DNA from: Elysia marginata
Lineage: Eukaryota > Mollusca > Gastropoda > Plakobranchidae
NCBI GenBank assembly: GCA_019649035.1
Contig: BMAT01003207.1
Location: 57,816 to 99,113 of the forward strand
Direction of reading: 5' to 3'
Length of the DNA: 41,298 bases
Of the stretch, positions 1 to 11,384 are shown one piece after another. Position 1 is the first letter of the stretch, and every line of letters starts with the position of its first letter. The notes below the pieces were generated by a model. That model had not been told where the DNA came from, ran no database searches, and saw only the letters and a program-made list of their open reading frames with translations. The translations under genes and the position numbers were made by a program.

Positions 1-640
1 TTCCATCCTGCTCTTATTCTGCATGCAACTTCTTCTTTTGTTGTTTCATTTACTATAAAATTAATGTTTTTGAGATTGCTCGTATTCTAAAACAAAACGA
101 AAAATTGGAAAAAATGGAGTGCACCAAAATCATTCTTATACATGCCACCGTTTACAATCGGGCTGATCCGCCTAGTTTTTTGACCGTCTTAGACGCGGCC
201 TTCCGACTTCCGGCCAAACCTCATACATGTACTTACAGTGATGTGGAAGCAGAAATAACCCCCCTTACGGCTCAGATAGTTAGAACTCGCGAAAAGACAA
301 ATGCAGACGTATTATGGTCCTTTCAAATGAACAGTTTGCCATCCGTGACGAATCGGTTGCGATCCGTTTTTGCTTTCATAATGATTGTGAAAGAGTGTAG
401 TTGATGATTGTGTACCTACAAAATTACATAAATAAAGAAAACTTCAAGGCTAGCCAACTAGATTTAATCCGACTCAGAATTTACAGTCACGATATTCGCA
501 TGACTTGATTATTAGTAAAATTTAAGTTTCTTGTCTAATATTTCGTGACTGTTAGGAAAGAAGTTGGAGTCAATTTAGGATCTCAACGTGTTCCTGCTTC
601 TGCATAGGTCCCTTTTAAGTCCTACTTTTTAGTACACTGC
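1..640. other. Intergenic stretch, no recognised gene
   Basis: This stretch contains one 99-codon open frame on the plus strand at 105-404. It has mixed, non-repetitive composition but matches no family I recognise. There is no convincing splice signal or Kozak context at its ends. I see nothing else before the trinucleotide array begins. Confidence 0.3.
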
Positions 641-642
641 TC

Positions 643-716
643 ATGCTACTACTACTAATGCTGCTGCTACTACCACTACTACTTCTACGACTACTACTGC
701 TCTACTACTACTACTG

Positions 717-771
<55 letters not shown>

Positions 772-996
772 GACTACTACTACTACTCTGCTACTAGTAC
801 TGCTACTACTACTATCACTACTAGTACTACAGTGCTACTACAACTACTACTACTTCTACTACTGCTACTACTATTATTACTACTGTTACTACTACTATTA
901 CTACTACTACTGCTACTACTATTACTATTACTACTACTACTATTACTACTACTGCTACTACTACTACTACTCCTAATCCTACTACAACTTCTACTT

Positions 997-1052
<56 letters not shown>

Positions 1053-1055
1053 GTT
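643..1055. repeat. (CTA/ACT)n trinucleotide microsatellite, imperfect
   Basis: About 400 bases of ACT/CTA repeats with CTG, TTA and CTT interruptions. Frames through it give poly-Leu, poly-Tyr, poly-Ser and poly-Val translations on both strands, which are artefacts of the repeat. The purest block is at the 3' end, roughly 1000-1052. Confidence 0.95.
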
Positions 1056-1189
1056 GTATCTGCAAAGGACATTTGAAACTGCTTCTGATGCAGAAACTTT
1101 CCTACCGATCCTCATGTTATTCTATCTCTTAAGTTGTCGCATCAAAAAGCTTTTCTTTTTCTGTCCTGTTTTCTATTTTTATGTAAGGC

Positions 1190-1262
1190 GAAAGAGACAG
1201 ACTGAGAGAGAGACCGAGAGAGAAAAAGAGAGAAACAGAGAGAGATATAGAGAGACACAGAA
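1190..1262. repeat. GA-rich low-complexity tract
   Basis: Imperfect (GA)n with AGAC, AGAAA and AGATA interruptions. It follows the end of the CTA array by about 140 bases. Confidence 0.85.
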
Positions 1263-1379
1263 CTGTCTGTTTTGAATGTGTCTTCCCCAGCTGTTCGCGC
1301 CAATCTCGCCTTTTCTCCTGTAAATCAGGGAAAGCATTTAAAGAGGTTTTACTTGGGACAAAACACAATAATGATCCTA

Positions 1380-2115
1380 TTTTAGGCGCCAGTCTAAATG
1401 AAGCGGACTTTCTCGGGAGTGATTTTTTTTATCTCTTCCAACCTTTTTTTAAGGATATTAAAACCTTTTAATATTTTGGGCGAGGGTGATTTGTCGGTAC
1501 TTATATGAAAATTTTGAAATCTTTGTCCTTCGAAAAATGTGGTATACTTTCAGATGAGCAGTTATAGCTAGATCTAGGAAAAATATCAATTGGGCGACTT
1601 CGCTTTTTCAATGAGTTACCCTCTTTTTGCCTAAGTTTATAACCGGCCCCATTCCATGCGGGCAAAGCAATTAAAATCCAAAGCCGGGAGCTCTGTTCTT
1701 GTCAGATCCAATTTGCTGATCCCTTTTTAATACCACTGGTTATATTTACTCAAAGTTTTCTTTTTAATTTGAGCATCATACCCCTTGCGTAACAAACCTC
1801 CACCAATATTCACAACTCATTCAATTTGTTTATGCATAATATGTGCATACCTAAACCCGCTTTATTTATTAATAATACATTTCACCTAGACGACGTTAAT
1901 GTCTGTCCTTGTGCTACAATATGTAGAGCACTGTTCCGAGGTTTTTCTACTAGAAGCCTAGAAGTGCCCTATGATGGTAAAACCCATTATCATTAATTTT
2001 GATTATTCACCATGCTGGAAATTTATGTAGGACACTCATCGGCAGTCGTTCTGCTGTTATTGTTATATATAATGTGAAATCCACATCTGAAGTAAATACA
2101 AACGTTGGTATAGAT
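1380..2115. other. Intergenic, nothing recognised
   Basis: AT-rich unique-looking sequence with stops in all frames. No motif, repeat boundary or splice-site pair stood out. Confidence 0.4.
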
Positions 2116-2396
2116 CACCCATCTTATGTTGGCTTTTCCTATAACTACAGTATGCGCACCACCCATCTTATGTTGGCTCTTCCTATAGTGTAACTACAGT
2201 ATGCGCACCATCCATCTTATGTTGGCATTTTCCTATAACTACAGTATGCGCACCACCCATCTTATGTTGGCTATTCCTATAGCTACAGTATGCGCACCAT
2301 CCATCTAATGTTGGCTTTTCCTACAACCACAGTATGCGCACCATCCATCTTATGTTGGCTATTCCTATAACTACAGCATATGGAACACCCATCTTT
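2116..2396 (+). repeat. 44-bp minisatellite, six copies plus a partial
   Basis: The unit starts CACCCATCTTATGTTGGC and ends ACAGTATGCGCAC. Six consecutive copies run from 2116 to about 2385, followed by a 12-base partial copy. Copies differ by single substitutions (CACCC or CATCC at the start; variable bases before TTCCTATA). The second copy carries a 4-5 base insertion. A 64-codon open frame overlapping the array is a by-product. Confidence 0.9.
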
Positions 2397-2820
2397 TACT
2401 TCCCGAACATTATCGCACCATGAGCTGTTGAAACTAATGCCACGTAGTAAAACATAGTCACAATAAAGCTATGTTGATACGCAAGTATAAGAAAAATTGA
2501 TCGGTCAGATTAAAGAATTAAAATTTTCTAATAGGTAGTTGCATTACAACTATAAACAATGAAAAATGTTACAAGAAAATGAACAAGAATTTCATTTTAG
2601 AAAATGTAGTTTTTTCTCGATTCAGCCTCTTCCAGGTTTCTTAAGGATAGTCACCATTCTTCGTATTCACTAAATCGCGTGCTACAGTTAATGGTGAGTA
2701 ATTTCAAACAGGACACAGAATGTCGCCTGCAAAATGAAATAAAAAAAACATTTAGAAGTAAACTTTAAAATAGTAACACTAATGATCAACTGAAGACCTA
2801 AATATTCAAAATCAGCAGGA

Positions 2821-3021
2821 GAGCATGGAGACTATAATTGTCCAGAAAATATGGAGATGGACAGGTCATGCCCCAAGACTTGCTGGAGAAGGACAGTGGA
2901 GAGGAAGGCAGCAGCCATGGGACAGTCATTGGGCATCTTGAGGACGCGGGCTTAGGGTCGTGTGCGATGGAAGGATTTTATTGCTGCCCTAGTTGCCAAT
3001 AGCAAGAAAGGCAGTAAGTAA
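2821..3021 (+). mobile_element. Non-LTR retrotransposon ORF2, C-terminal remnant
   Basis: In pieces this reads like the extreme C-terminus of a non-LTR ORF2. A WRWTGHAPRLAGE-like segment sits near 2850-2895. After a frameshift, RVRWKDFIAALVANSKKG ends at a TAA at 3019-3021. The 'RW(R/K)DF.AAL' ending is characteristic of this class of ORF2 proteins. The reading frame is broken between the two pieces and nothing upstream is preserved, so this is a dead 5'-truncated copy. The clade cannot be decided from so short a piece. Confidence 0.6.
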
Positions 3022-4120
3022 ATAACTAATGATCAGTATGTAACAAGAACCACACGATGAAATAGAAAGACGGAAAAGATTATAAGGATAGGCATACTTT
3101 TTAGCTATAAGTGTTACATTTAAATAAGCCAAAAGAGCAGAATCTGCATGTACACAGAAACACTGAGGACAAAAAGACAAACTTACTGTCTATAGTCTAT
3201 TGATCATGCATGCATTATTAAAAAAACAATACGTGTAAAAACTGAAGAAGTTTTTGTTTCATGTCTATGTTGTCCATATACATAGCAACTCCTTCCTCGA
3301 CTCTTGTTAGTTCCTCCGACCTAAAAACCAATGGTGGTATTCAGCCGGCTCAATTGTCCAGTTGAACCCTCATGATTCTTATCCCTTGGAAAGAAAGCAG
3401 AACTAGGAAAGAAGAAGATTCGATTTGTTCAAAAGTAAACATTTTTATTTTACTCTTTTTTTCTGCTGGATTAGTAGATTAACGCCGCTTTCTACCACCC
3501 GACCCTTTTATACGATCACAAAAGTTAATTCAGAAATATTAAATAGGCTAAGGACACTTCTATACATCATGTGGGTTTCAGGATGCTACCTTTGCACAGT
3601 AAAGGTTTACCAAACTATTGGAATGTTTTAGACCAGACGGAGTTTAATTGCTAGAAAGCAGAGGGAAAACCTTCTAAGACAGCAGTATAGACGTCGAAAC
3701 AAATTAACTGAAGTTTATTAACTTGGAATTATGTAAGAGGAAGAAAGAGAGCTCACACGAAAATAACTTTGAAATATACATAAAGATTTGGAATTATCCG
3801 ACTTCGACTTCAGAGGTTTCCACAGTAGTTGAATGATGGCAAACAATTTGGTCCGTATAAAGCAAAACGTAGATTTCTGGTTGTTAGGGGAGTGGTGACC
3901 CTCTTAACTTTAGGTTGGGCTTTAACCTTTCAGTTTATTAACTACTACGTAGTTACATGCAAAAACAAAACGCAATTATAAATGCAGCTTTAAATGGTTA
4001 CTTTGAAAGAAATAACTTAAAATAAAAATGCTTATGAGCAGTACAAAACGACCACAAGGGTCTTCGATACAAACTGGCACTTGGCACGGGTACATGACGG
4101 GGTGCCGTTGTTTGAATTTT
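3022..4120. other. Intergenic, nothing recognised
   Basis: AT-rich sequence with short frames only. No repeat unit, RNA gene or coding signature could be supported. Confidence 0.35.
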
Positions 4121-4124
4121 AACG

Positions 4125-4410
4125 TCCCAGCCAACTTCGAGGTTATACCAGAGATGGCACTGTGGACAATTGAAAGCGTACTGCCATTCTGTGATGTAAG
4201 GAGCGCATGCATACACCACATCCAGTCACATTATCCTGACACCGGGCCGACCAGACTTAGCACTAAATCCATAATCACAGACACTAGGCGGATGAGCTGC
4301 TAATATCAATTTTAAAGTCCTTGGTTTGACTCGGCCGGAGATCGAACCACGAACCTCCCTATCTCTGAGCGAGTGTCTTACCGCTAGGCCACAGAGCCGA
4401 TAACCAGGTA
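4125..4410 (-). mobile_element. tRNA-derived SINE (copy a, minus strand)
   Basis: On the minus strand a tRNA-like head is visible. The A box TGGCCTAGCGGT lies at 4391-4380 and the B box GGTTCGATCTCC at 4348-4337. A body follows containing the core GTGTCAGGATAATGTGAC at 4242-4225. The downstream sequence stays alignable by eye with copy b (4811-5065), including a GAATGGCAG...CAATTGTC segment, and ends near 4125 in an AAAATTCAAACAA-like tail. Head and tail differ from copy b, so the two may be sub-families. Open frames on both strands here are by-products. Confidence 0.75.
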
Positions 4411-4474
4411 GCGTAGGTCCCTCAAACGTTCCTTTCCGCGGCTTCAATGCAAGGCCTCGAGTCCACCACATACT

Positions 4475-4798
4475 CCATCATATAAACCCACCCCCTGATT
4501 CGCGCTCACTAATCAAAACTCACTTTCACACCAAGTTCAAAGCATGCACCCCCGTTCACTTATAAAAATCAGCATAATCATAAAAAACACATGAAATCTT
4601 TCAATACAGCTAGTTACATTTATAATTTTGTTAATTCTCTCACTCCCATCATTTAAAACTTTCCACAAATGCTGCCGTTTCTCTATCACAATGTTTTTAT
4701 TATGAAAACTGTAATAACTTTTTGTCTATTCTGTTGTGTTAGAATTGAAGAGAAATCATAGTCTTTGTCGTTCTCGCTATTGTTAATGTTTGATTTGT
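4475..4798. other. Intergenic spacer between two SINEs
   Basis: AT-rich sequence between the oppositely oriented SINE copies. No gene or repeat is recognised here. Confidence 0.4.
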
Positions 4799-4810
4799 TC
4801 TAGAACTCTT
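4799..4810 (+). repeat. 5' target-site duplication of SINE b
   Basis: TCTAGAACTCTT here matches TCTACAACTCTT at 5066-5077 with one mismatch. The two flank the SINE exactly, as expected for LINE-mediated insertion. Confidence 0.8.
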
Positions 4811-5065
4811 GGGGGCCTAGATAGCTCAGTTGGTAGTGGTCTCGCTCCGTGGCCAAGAGGTCGCGGGTTCGAAACACAGCCGAGCACAGTCCGGGCCCCT
4901 ACTGGTTGGGTCGGTGTCAGTATAATGTGACCGGCTGAGGCTAAGTCATGGTATCCCCGCTAGTCTCTGAGTGGCAGCCCGTAAATTGTCATTGGGTCCC
5001 AAGCCCTGAGAGCACCTTTGAAGTGGAATTGGGCTTGTAAAAATACCCTTCAATCAATCAATCAA
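4811..5065 (+). mobile_element. tRNA-derived SINE (copy b), complete, with (CAAT)n tail
   Basis: The element starts GGGGGCCTAGATAGCTCAG. It carries a Pol III A box TAGCTCAGTTGG at 4822-4833 and a B box GGTTCGAAAC at 4866-4875. The central core GTGTCAGTATAATGTGAC is at 4914-4931, and the element ends in CAATCAATCAATCAAT at 5051-5066 (the exact split from the target duplication is ambiguous by one or two bases). A 12-base target duplication with one mismatch flanks it. It is about 255 bp long and non-coding; Pol III transcription and LINE machinery would have moved it (family knowledge). It appears full length. Confidence 0.88.
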
Positions 5066-5077
5066 TCTACAACTCTT
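5066..5077 (+). repeat. 3' target-site duplication of SINE b
   Basis: TCTACAACTCTT, the partner of the 12-base site at 4799-4810 on the other side of the SINE. Confidence 0.8.
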
Positions 5078-5264
5078 TATGACATTAGTAAGTTTTGGAA
5101 CTTTATTCTGTCGACAATACTTCAGTGTTAGAATAAGTCATAGAAAGAATTTTATTCTCGTGGTACTTCAAAGCTCGGTGGTCATTACAGAAGAACAATG
5201 AGCTCACACAATCTTTCATTTAACTTGCAGTAGAGCACCTCCAGATTTATTCTATGTCTATATA

Positions 5265-5622
5265 CGAGGGTGAGTCAAAAGGTAATCCCTTTTTGTGTGC
5301 TGTGGGGGAACGTTTAGTTGAAAATACATAAAAATGCATTACAATGAAGCTTAACTTAAGGGGATTAAATTTTTATTTCTCAACATAGTCACCGCCTCTC
5401 TTCCAAGCGACATTCCATCGCTTTAGTATTTACAATACAAGGGCACGTATTCGAGCCTCGTAAAATTGTATTAGTTTCTCTTTCATCCACGTCTTGGGTG
5501 CATTTTTCTCTTCTTCATCATCCTCGCAGTGTTTGTCTCTCAAACCTTGTTTCATGGGGCCGAAAAGGTGATAGTCAGAGGGAGCCAAAATCAGGCGAGT
5601 ACGATGGATGTGGTAGAGTAAT
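5265..5622 (-). mobile_element. Mariner-like transposon, 3' part with terminal repeat, decayed
   Basis: Read on the minus strand, this gives the C-terminal part of a mariner transposase. HPSYSPDF is followed, after a one-base frameshift, by DLAPSDYHLFGPMKQGLR. The third catalytic Asp lies in the SPD motif. Further on come EKLIQFYEARIRALVL, an in-frame stop, and the mariner-style ending GGDYVEK just before a TAA near 5377. Beyond it, 5265-5290 reads CGAGGGTGAGTCAAAAGG, a typical mariner terminal inverted repeat start, preceded by the TA target dinucleotide at 5263-5264. The N-terminal two thirds are missing: the copy stops where a (CT)n tract begins. It is inactive. Confidence 0.82.
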
Positions 5623-5626
5623 TTGT

Positions 5627-5628
<2 letters not shown>

Positions 5629-5695
<67 letters not shown>

Positions 5696-5727
5696 TCTCT
5701 CTCTTCTCTCTCCCCCCTCTCTCTCCC
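5629..5727. repeat. (CT)n microsatellite
   Basis: A nearly pure CT tract to about 5688, then CTTT and CCCC interruptions. It abuts the truncated end of the mariner remnant. Confidence 0.95.
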
Positions 5728-5729
5728 TG

Positions 5730-6830
5730 CTGTTTTCTTTTCGTACTTTCCTTTTACTTGTGTGCCCCGTGTTTAATCTGACTTATATCCATTTTGACCT
5801 AATTTTTTTAACATCACCAAATCATGTATCTGATACTATTATACTTTATTTGTATCCATCTAACCATAGTCCAGGCGAATTTTTTTCATATCGTTTTTTT
5901 TTACATGTGTCAAAAAGTAAAATAAGTTGATAACTCCTCTTTCATCATTGTATTTGGACAGTTGTATCTAGATTTCCCTTGCTAAAAGGCCAAAGTTAAT
6001 GATAATTATTTTTCTTTACGGCCCGAAAGTTATTGGACATTGTTATTCATTCTTTCACGGCCCAAAGGGGATGTGTGGTGTGTGAGAGAGAGAAAGAAAG
6101 AGAAAGAGAGAGAGGCACACCGAGAAAGAGAGACAGAGAGAGTTTAAAGGGATTTAGGCACTCTAAACACATAGACCAGCCCCGCTTCTCCTATCCCTAT
6201 TTCAAGAGCAAACATTAAAATGGAAAAACAAGGGCCGCACTAAGCAGTAAAGACTGACATTACATTTGCTGTTGAAGTTCACAAAAACCACCATCACCTT
6301 CGCACTGTGCAATTTTCCTCCCAATGTAACCTGAAATGATAGACCAGCCAGCACTACACTGGCCCCTCTAGTGCATTCCTTCAAAGATTGATTCGTCCAG
6401 CTCTAGATGTCAACAGTCTTTTAGTCTATCTCGTCCTCCTTCAGCTTGCCCATAGGAGAGGCGTAAATCCAACTGAAGTACCGGTAGGTGATTGCCAATA
6501 TAGAAGTGATTATCATGAGGATAGTACGGTTCTTGGGTCAGCTGAGGGTTGGCTTCAGAGAGGTATAAAGACTGCAAAGGTTTTTCCGAGTAGAGAAGAA
6601 CAAGACAGAAACTGGGAGAGAGAGTGATGGAGAGATAGAGGAAATAAAAAACAACAGATAGTTGATAATATGAACAAGCAATATAAGCTTATAAGAAATG
6701 CTCGCGCTATTCTTGGTGCTTCGCTATTTGCACCATGATGAATATAAATGAAAATTGCATTGATTGTTTTTATGAATAATTTCATTACTGTCCTTAATTA
6801 CGTGTGTACCAAGTTTCTTTGAAGAATTTC
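5730..6830. other. Intergenic, includes a GA-rich tract near 6083-6140
   Basis: Apart from the short GA-rich stretch there is nothing I recognise. Open frames of 60-80 codons here lack coding features. Confidence 0.35.
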
Positions 6831-6835
6831 TAAAA

Positions 6836-6901
<66 letters not shown>

Positions 6902-6910
6902 GGGGGGGAG
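6836..6910. repeat. (GA)n microsatellite ending in a G-run
   Basis: About 55 bases of near-pure GA followed by GGGAGAGAGGGGGGGGAGG. Confidence 0.95.
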
Positions 6911-7812
6911 GAACTGGAGACAAAAAAAGAATAAATATCGAATGGCTGGAAGTGGAACTAACATTATCTGCACGTTGAATTAACCTTTAAACCTTTCTCT
7001 AGTTAACTGTAAGAGTAGATTTAATATAAAGGTAATTAATTATAAACGCAAATTCTCTCATTATGGATAGGTTACACACGTACATTTAGTGTTGTTGCAA
7101 TTGTATCATATGGTTGTCTTTTAACTGTAATCCTCATATTGGAAAATGTATAATTTATAACTTGGCCACTGTCCTCTGTCCTGCTGTAATGGTCGCCTCC
7201 GATCACACAGAAGTAACGTAGACAAGAGGCAGCCAACCAATACGATAAATAACTCATTTTTAGTTAATTTTTCTCGTGTGTCCCTCTATATATTTTTTAT
7301 TCTCTCTCCTTCCAACTCTCTCCAGGCCATCCTCTTTTTGTATTTCTACTTTTTTCTAATATTTGGATACTTTTCTCATGTCCCCCTCCCTCCACTCTGT
7401 TTTTAGTTACTCTTTCTCCGTCTCTGTCTGTCTATATGTCTGTCTGTCTCTCTCTCTTTGTGTGTGTGTGTCTCTTTCGTTTTGGGGCGCTCCTAGTATG
7501 ATATATGGTGTATGGATGAGATAGAAAAGTGATTACCGAGTTCATAAAACAACAGTTGATATTTGGGTACCTCTCTCTTGATCTCTTTCCATTTATGTGT
7601 TGCCATTCTGTTCATTCTTCATTTGTTGTTATTCAAGTTCGCTTAAAAATGTAATGTAACTATTCTGGCGAGTTCAATCTTTGAGTTTTTCTTGTGTGTG
7701 TGATTTTTAAATCAATCCTCTCTCTTAAACTGCAGCTAGAAGTTTGCATGTATTGCTAGACGCATTACACAGCATAAAGCGCTTTGTGCAGGCCCACTTG
7801 ACAGGTCAAGCA
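6911..7812. other. Intergenic with pyrimidine-rich tract 7270-7480
   Basis: The plus strand at 7270-7480 is rich in CT, TCTG and GT repeats. No gene is recognised elsewhere in the stretch. Confidence 0.4.
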
Positions 7813-7846
7813 GCGTACGTTATGAACTCGCGTACGTTATGAACTC
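7813..7846 (+). repeat. 17-bp perfect tandem duplication
   Basis: GCGTACGTTATGAACTC occurs twice head to tail at 7813-7829 and 7830-7846. Confidence 0.85.
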
Positions 7847-7924
7847 AGAGAGAAACAACATTGTTACTGTCAAAAAAGCATATGTCTAAATTTTTCACAA
7901 GAACTTTTTGCGGGTGATAAAACG

Positions 7925-8000
7925 TCGGTTTGGCGACACCAAGTTCAAATCCCAAACCTTCTAGCCTGACGGCCAAGTTTCTACTACTGAGCTAATTATT
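7925..8000 (-). mobile_element. Possible degenerate tRNA-like SINE head
   Basis: On the minus strand an A-box-like TAGCTCAGTAGTAG and a B-box-like GGGATTTGAACTT are spaced as in a tRNA. The body beyond it is not recognisable, so this may be a decayed SINE or chance. Confidence 0.3.
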
Positions 8001-10620
8001 ATGTAAATGAATGTTCTACAAATATTTATTTTCAGTTTTGAGTAGTATTTGTGTGGTTTTTTTTCATCTTGACAGCTTTAAAGTAGAATCTATTTCTACG
8101 TAGTCTCGTATAAAAATATTTTACGGGCAAATTAAAAAACTATTTAACTTGGGTTTTAAAAAACAGCTTTTAACAGATATCAAAAAGATTTAAAAAGTAA
8201 GTTGATTTCTGTTTTTGTTCCATCTCCCTAAGCTAAGCCTAACCCCCTGTGTCTGATCTGATATTGAGCACGTGCATTACAAAAACAAGACAAGGGGGAG
8301 AGAACTCTACGTCCCCTCTGCTAGTGGCTGGTATCTGTACGCAGAAATAGAGATAAGATTGCTTGCACTGTGCTGCGTGCCAAGTTCTTCTGTGACATGT
8401 CAACACCAGAGCCAGGTTGGTGAGGATGAAAATGTCACTGTCAGCCTGGGGGGTCGTTAATACTTTGATCTCCAGTGAGAGGGACGGGGACAGAGGAAAA
8501 AAAAACAAACTTTAGGAAAAAAAAGAGAACGAAAGAAAGAAATTCTTGACGTGAAGAAAGGGGATGTACAAAATGCAAAAACATTACAAAAAAGAGTGCG
8601 AAAGACCGCGACAGAAAGGTCTTTTGTATGTGTTTTAAAAGGGGGGTTGGGGGGTTGAAAAGAGAAAAGGACGATAGATGAACAGCCGAATATAGGGGGT
8701 AGGGGGCTGAGAGAGCGAAACGGAGAAGACATTAAAGTAGAGACGATAGGAGAGAAAATGGACTGAAAAAAATGACCAGAGAATATGTGGCATCATAAAT
8801 TAAACTAAAAACCTTTCTAAAACCAGTTTGGAGCCATGCCAGAGATAATTTCGTTTCTGGATATTCTGAAAGACACGAGCCAAGAGAGAAAAAAGCACTT
8901 TTATAGCTAAGGGGTGAATGAAGCCTTAAGACTGCAGTGGAATTTTATCTTGGTCTCTTTTTCCTGATAGTAAATTCAAATAACTGTCCTAGTCTCCAGG
9001 AGAGATAAGAGCACCGTGCGCAATTAAACTTTAAAGCAAATAAAGGGAGATCACGCACAGGAAACCATTTCATGGCTTCTCTGGTCTCTGGGAACGGAAG
9101 TAGAAAAAGAGCAGCGCTGAGGATGCTGGGAAGGGCAAGCTGAAGTTTTATGGAAGAACCTGAAGAGTTCTGACTGATGTTAAGGAGACTCGATGAGCGG
9201 TCAAGTAGGCCAAGATGCGGAAATAACCGTCTTCTGATATCGCATCCAACTTCGGTGAACGTTAGTACGCAAAGACCTGGGTGTGTTCTAGATGGTAACA
9301 ATCAGATTACGGCAGTATTATTGCGTAACTATTTTCAGACCATGTCATCTTGTATGGTTGTATTGAAAAAAAAAGCAAACGCGCTAATAAATGTGCTTGA
9401 TCTTTAACTGCCCATATTTTCCACGAACAATGTCTTTATTTAATATCTGGTTTCATTGTACAAAACAGAGCGTAGTCAGATGTCCTCCTTATGATCTAAA
9501 GTCTATCGTCATTCCCATCCTAAAGTATAGTTCGTTCTACGTTTCGCAAAAGCTTTTTTTCTCAACATTGTATTAGGGCAAAACTAAACAAATATGCTAC
9601 GTATCGTAATGTAAAAAGGCGAAGAACTGATATTAAGCTGGATTAACTTATAATGTCAGCTGAAGAGCAAAGCACAAAATTAGCAAACGCAGAATACAAA
9701 GAATTCAACAGTAGGTTAAAGGATCAAAGAAAATATAAAATCCAAGATACAGATGAACCTTTTAAGTATGAACAACAAAGAGTGAGCAGAAAAGTAAAAA
9801 GGTAGAGAGAAGGGGGGGGGGGGGCAACAAATAAAAACATATGTGAAAACGGTAAAAAAAAAACAACAAAAAAACAGACTAATCTTAAGTCTAAAGCAAT
9901 AAACTCTATACACCCAGAAATTAACCCAATAACTGATTTGTGTTCGTTCACTCAAATTATTTAAATACCTTTGAGGCAAATGGGGAATCAATAACGTGTT
10001 GCGAGCTCGCAAAATATACTTCTATAATACAATGAATTAAGTCTACCCTATAGGTCTTATATCCAAGACCCAGGGCCCAGCGCTGCACAATGCACAGCCA
10101 GCGCTCTTAGAATATCCACCGAGTCACCCGACCTTCGGTCACCCAGACAGGAAATCTAGCGGTGACAACGTCCAGAAGCATTAAGGTACTTTCATATCAG
10201 ACGTATGCCACACTTAGGCTAAGTTTAAGGGATGGGTCGATTTAACAGTATTGCTCTAATTTTTTCTATCACTTAGTGACGCCATATGTGAAAGAATGCA
10301 AGTGATCAGTGGAGGCATGATTTGTTTTCAAAATCTGAAGTCCAGCAACCGTACTTGACCTTAGCATGGCCCACACGTCATGTGAAATAAGCATTTAACT
10401 AGCATAAAGTGCATGAAAAGAAATTGATGCGAAAACGGCAGCGAGCCAGTGATGTCATATAGACAGTAACACCATGATATAAGTCTTGAAAATGTCACGG
10501 CCTAATGGGCACTAGCATCATGAGATGAGACTTGAACAGGTTTTGACCTCATTAAGTTTAGTTTAAAAGTACAGATGAGGGTCCTCATCTCTTGAAGTCT
10601 AGCTGGTCAGCAAAGGACCC
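8001..10620. other. Long intergenic stretch, no gene recognised
   Basis: This contains a G-run at about 9811-9823 and purine-rich tracts around 8470-8760. Open frames of 60-118 codons occur, but none shows a family motif, and several overlap each other on opposite strands. I found no splice-bounded exon here. Confidence 0.3.
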
Positions 10621-10624
10621 ATTA

Positions 10625-10760
10625 TGAATCTGACCTATTACTATCCGGAAATAGTCACGTGACTATTGGGGTCAACAAATCGCCTTGTGGCGGATTTTCT
10701 TTGGGGTACTGTTTGGGATGTTGTTTAGGGTCACTTTTAACAGCCTTAGTTAGACTAGAT
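10625..10760 (-). repeat. Inverted repeat block, left arm
   Basis: The reverse complement of this block aligns by eye, with gaps, to 11150-11375. Shared stretches include ACCCCAAA..AAATCCGCCA, TGACCCCAA.AG.CACGTGAC and TAGGTCA(G/A)ATTCATAA. It contains the palindrome ATAGTCACGTGACTAT. The arrangement suggests either one foldback or MITE-like element, or two copies of a repeat in opposite orientation. Confidence 0.55.
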
Positions 10761-11149
10761 CTAGATGATTAAAAAAAGACATCAACCAAGTTTCCATCCT
10801 TGGACTCAAACCTTGGTCAGCTTTTCATAGCATTTTATGAAATCCCCACTTTTCTTGATACTTTCTAGGCCAAAATCCCTTCTCTAATCTTGCCTTGGGA
10901 GTGGGTCTAGGTGTATCGGTGTTGACTGGCTTTCGTACATCATTCGGTAGATCTAGATCTAGAACAGAATGACAGAAACGTTGTCACTCAAATTTGTCAT
11001 CCCCAAAAAATTATTTCCAGTGTGCCTTATAGCCGTGAAATATATAATTAACTTAAGTATTTCTTTTACATGCAAAAAGACTAGAACTAGAATGTATACG
11101 AGCCCGAATACAAAATCTTCAGCCTAGCCCCAAGAGGCAAGAAAATTCA

Positions 11150-11375
11150 AGTGACATTATTTACATAGTATCTAACCCAAGCAGCACCCCAAATGAAATC
11201 CGCCATTACTATTTATACCAACTTATGAAATGCTGCTACTTTTCTAGACCTATATCGGCACTCGCGTAACATAAAATTAAACATGGAATGGCGGGAATCC
11301 GGAAGAGATTATTGAATGGAAACCCCCGCTGACCCCAAGAGCCACGTGACATTTTGGAGATATAGGTCAAATTCA
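11150..11375 (+). repeat. Inverted repeat block, right arm
   Basis: This is the counterpart of the block at 10625-10760, about 390 bases away in opposite orientation. It is longer than the left arm because of an internal insertion of about 100 bases between the AAATCCGCCA and TGACCCCAA segments. It ends just before the LINE homology begins at about 11385. Confidence 0.55.
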
Positions 11376-11384
11376 TAAATACTT

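Noticed and set aside
105..404. 99-codon frame at the window start as a gene
   Set aside because: No homology recognised, no supporting splice or regulatory signal, and a length compatible with chance; kept only as a note.
643..1275. 210-codon plus-strand frame (poly-Leu/Tyr) and minus-strand Ser/Val-rich frames
   Set aside because: They are direct translations of the CTA repeat in different phases and strands, with no unique domain.
4811..4885. A functional tRNA gene at the SINE b head
   Set aside because: A and B boxes are present, but the arms do not close into a good cloverleaf and the head is fused to a SINE body with tail and target duplication.
8945..9407. 118-codon minus and 76-codon plus frames
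   Set aside because: They overlap on opposite strands, show no motif and have no splice-bounded structure.
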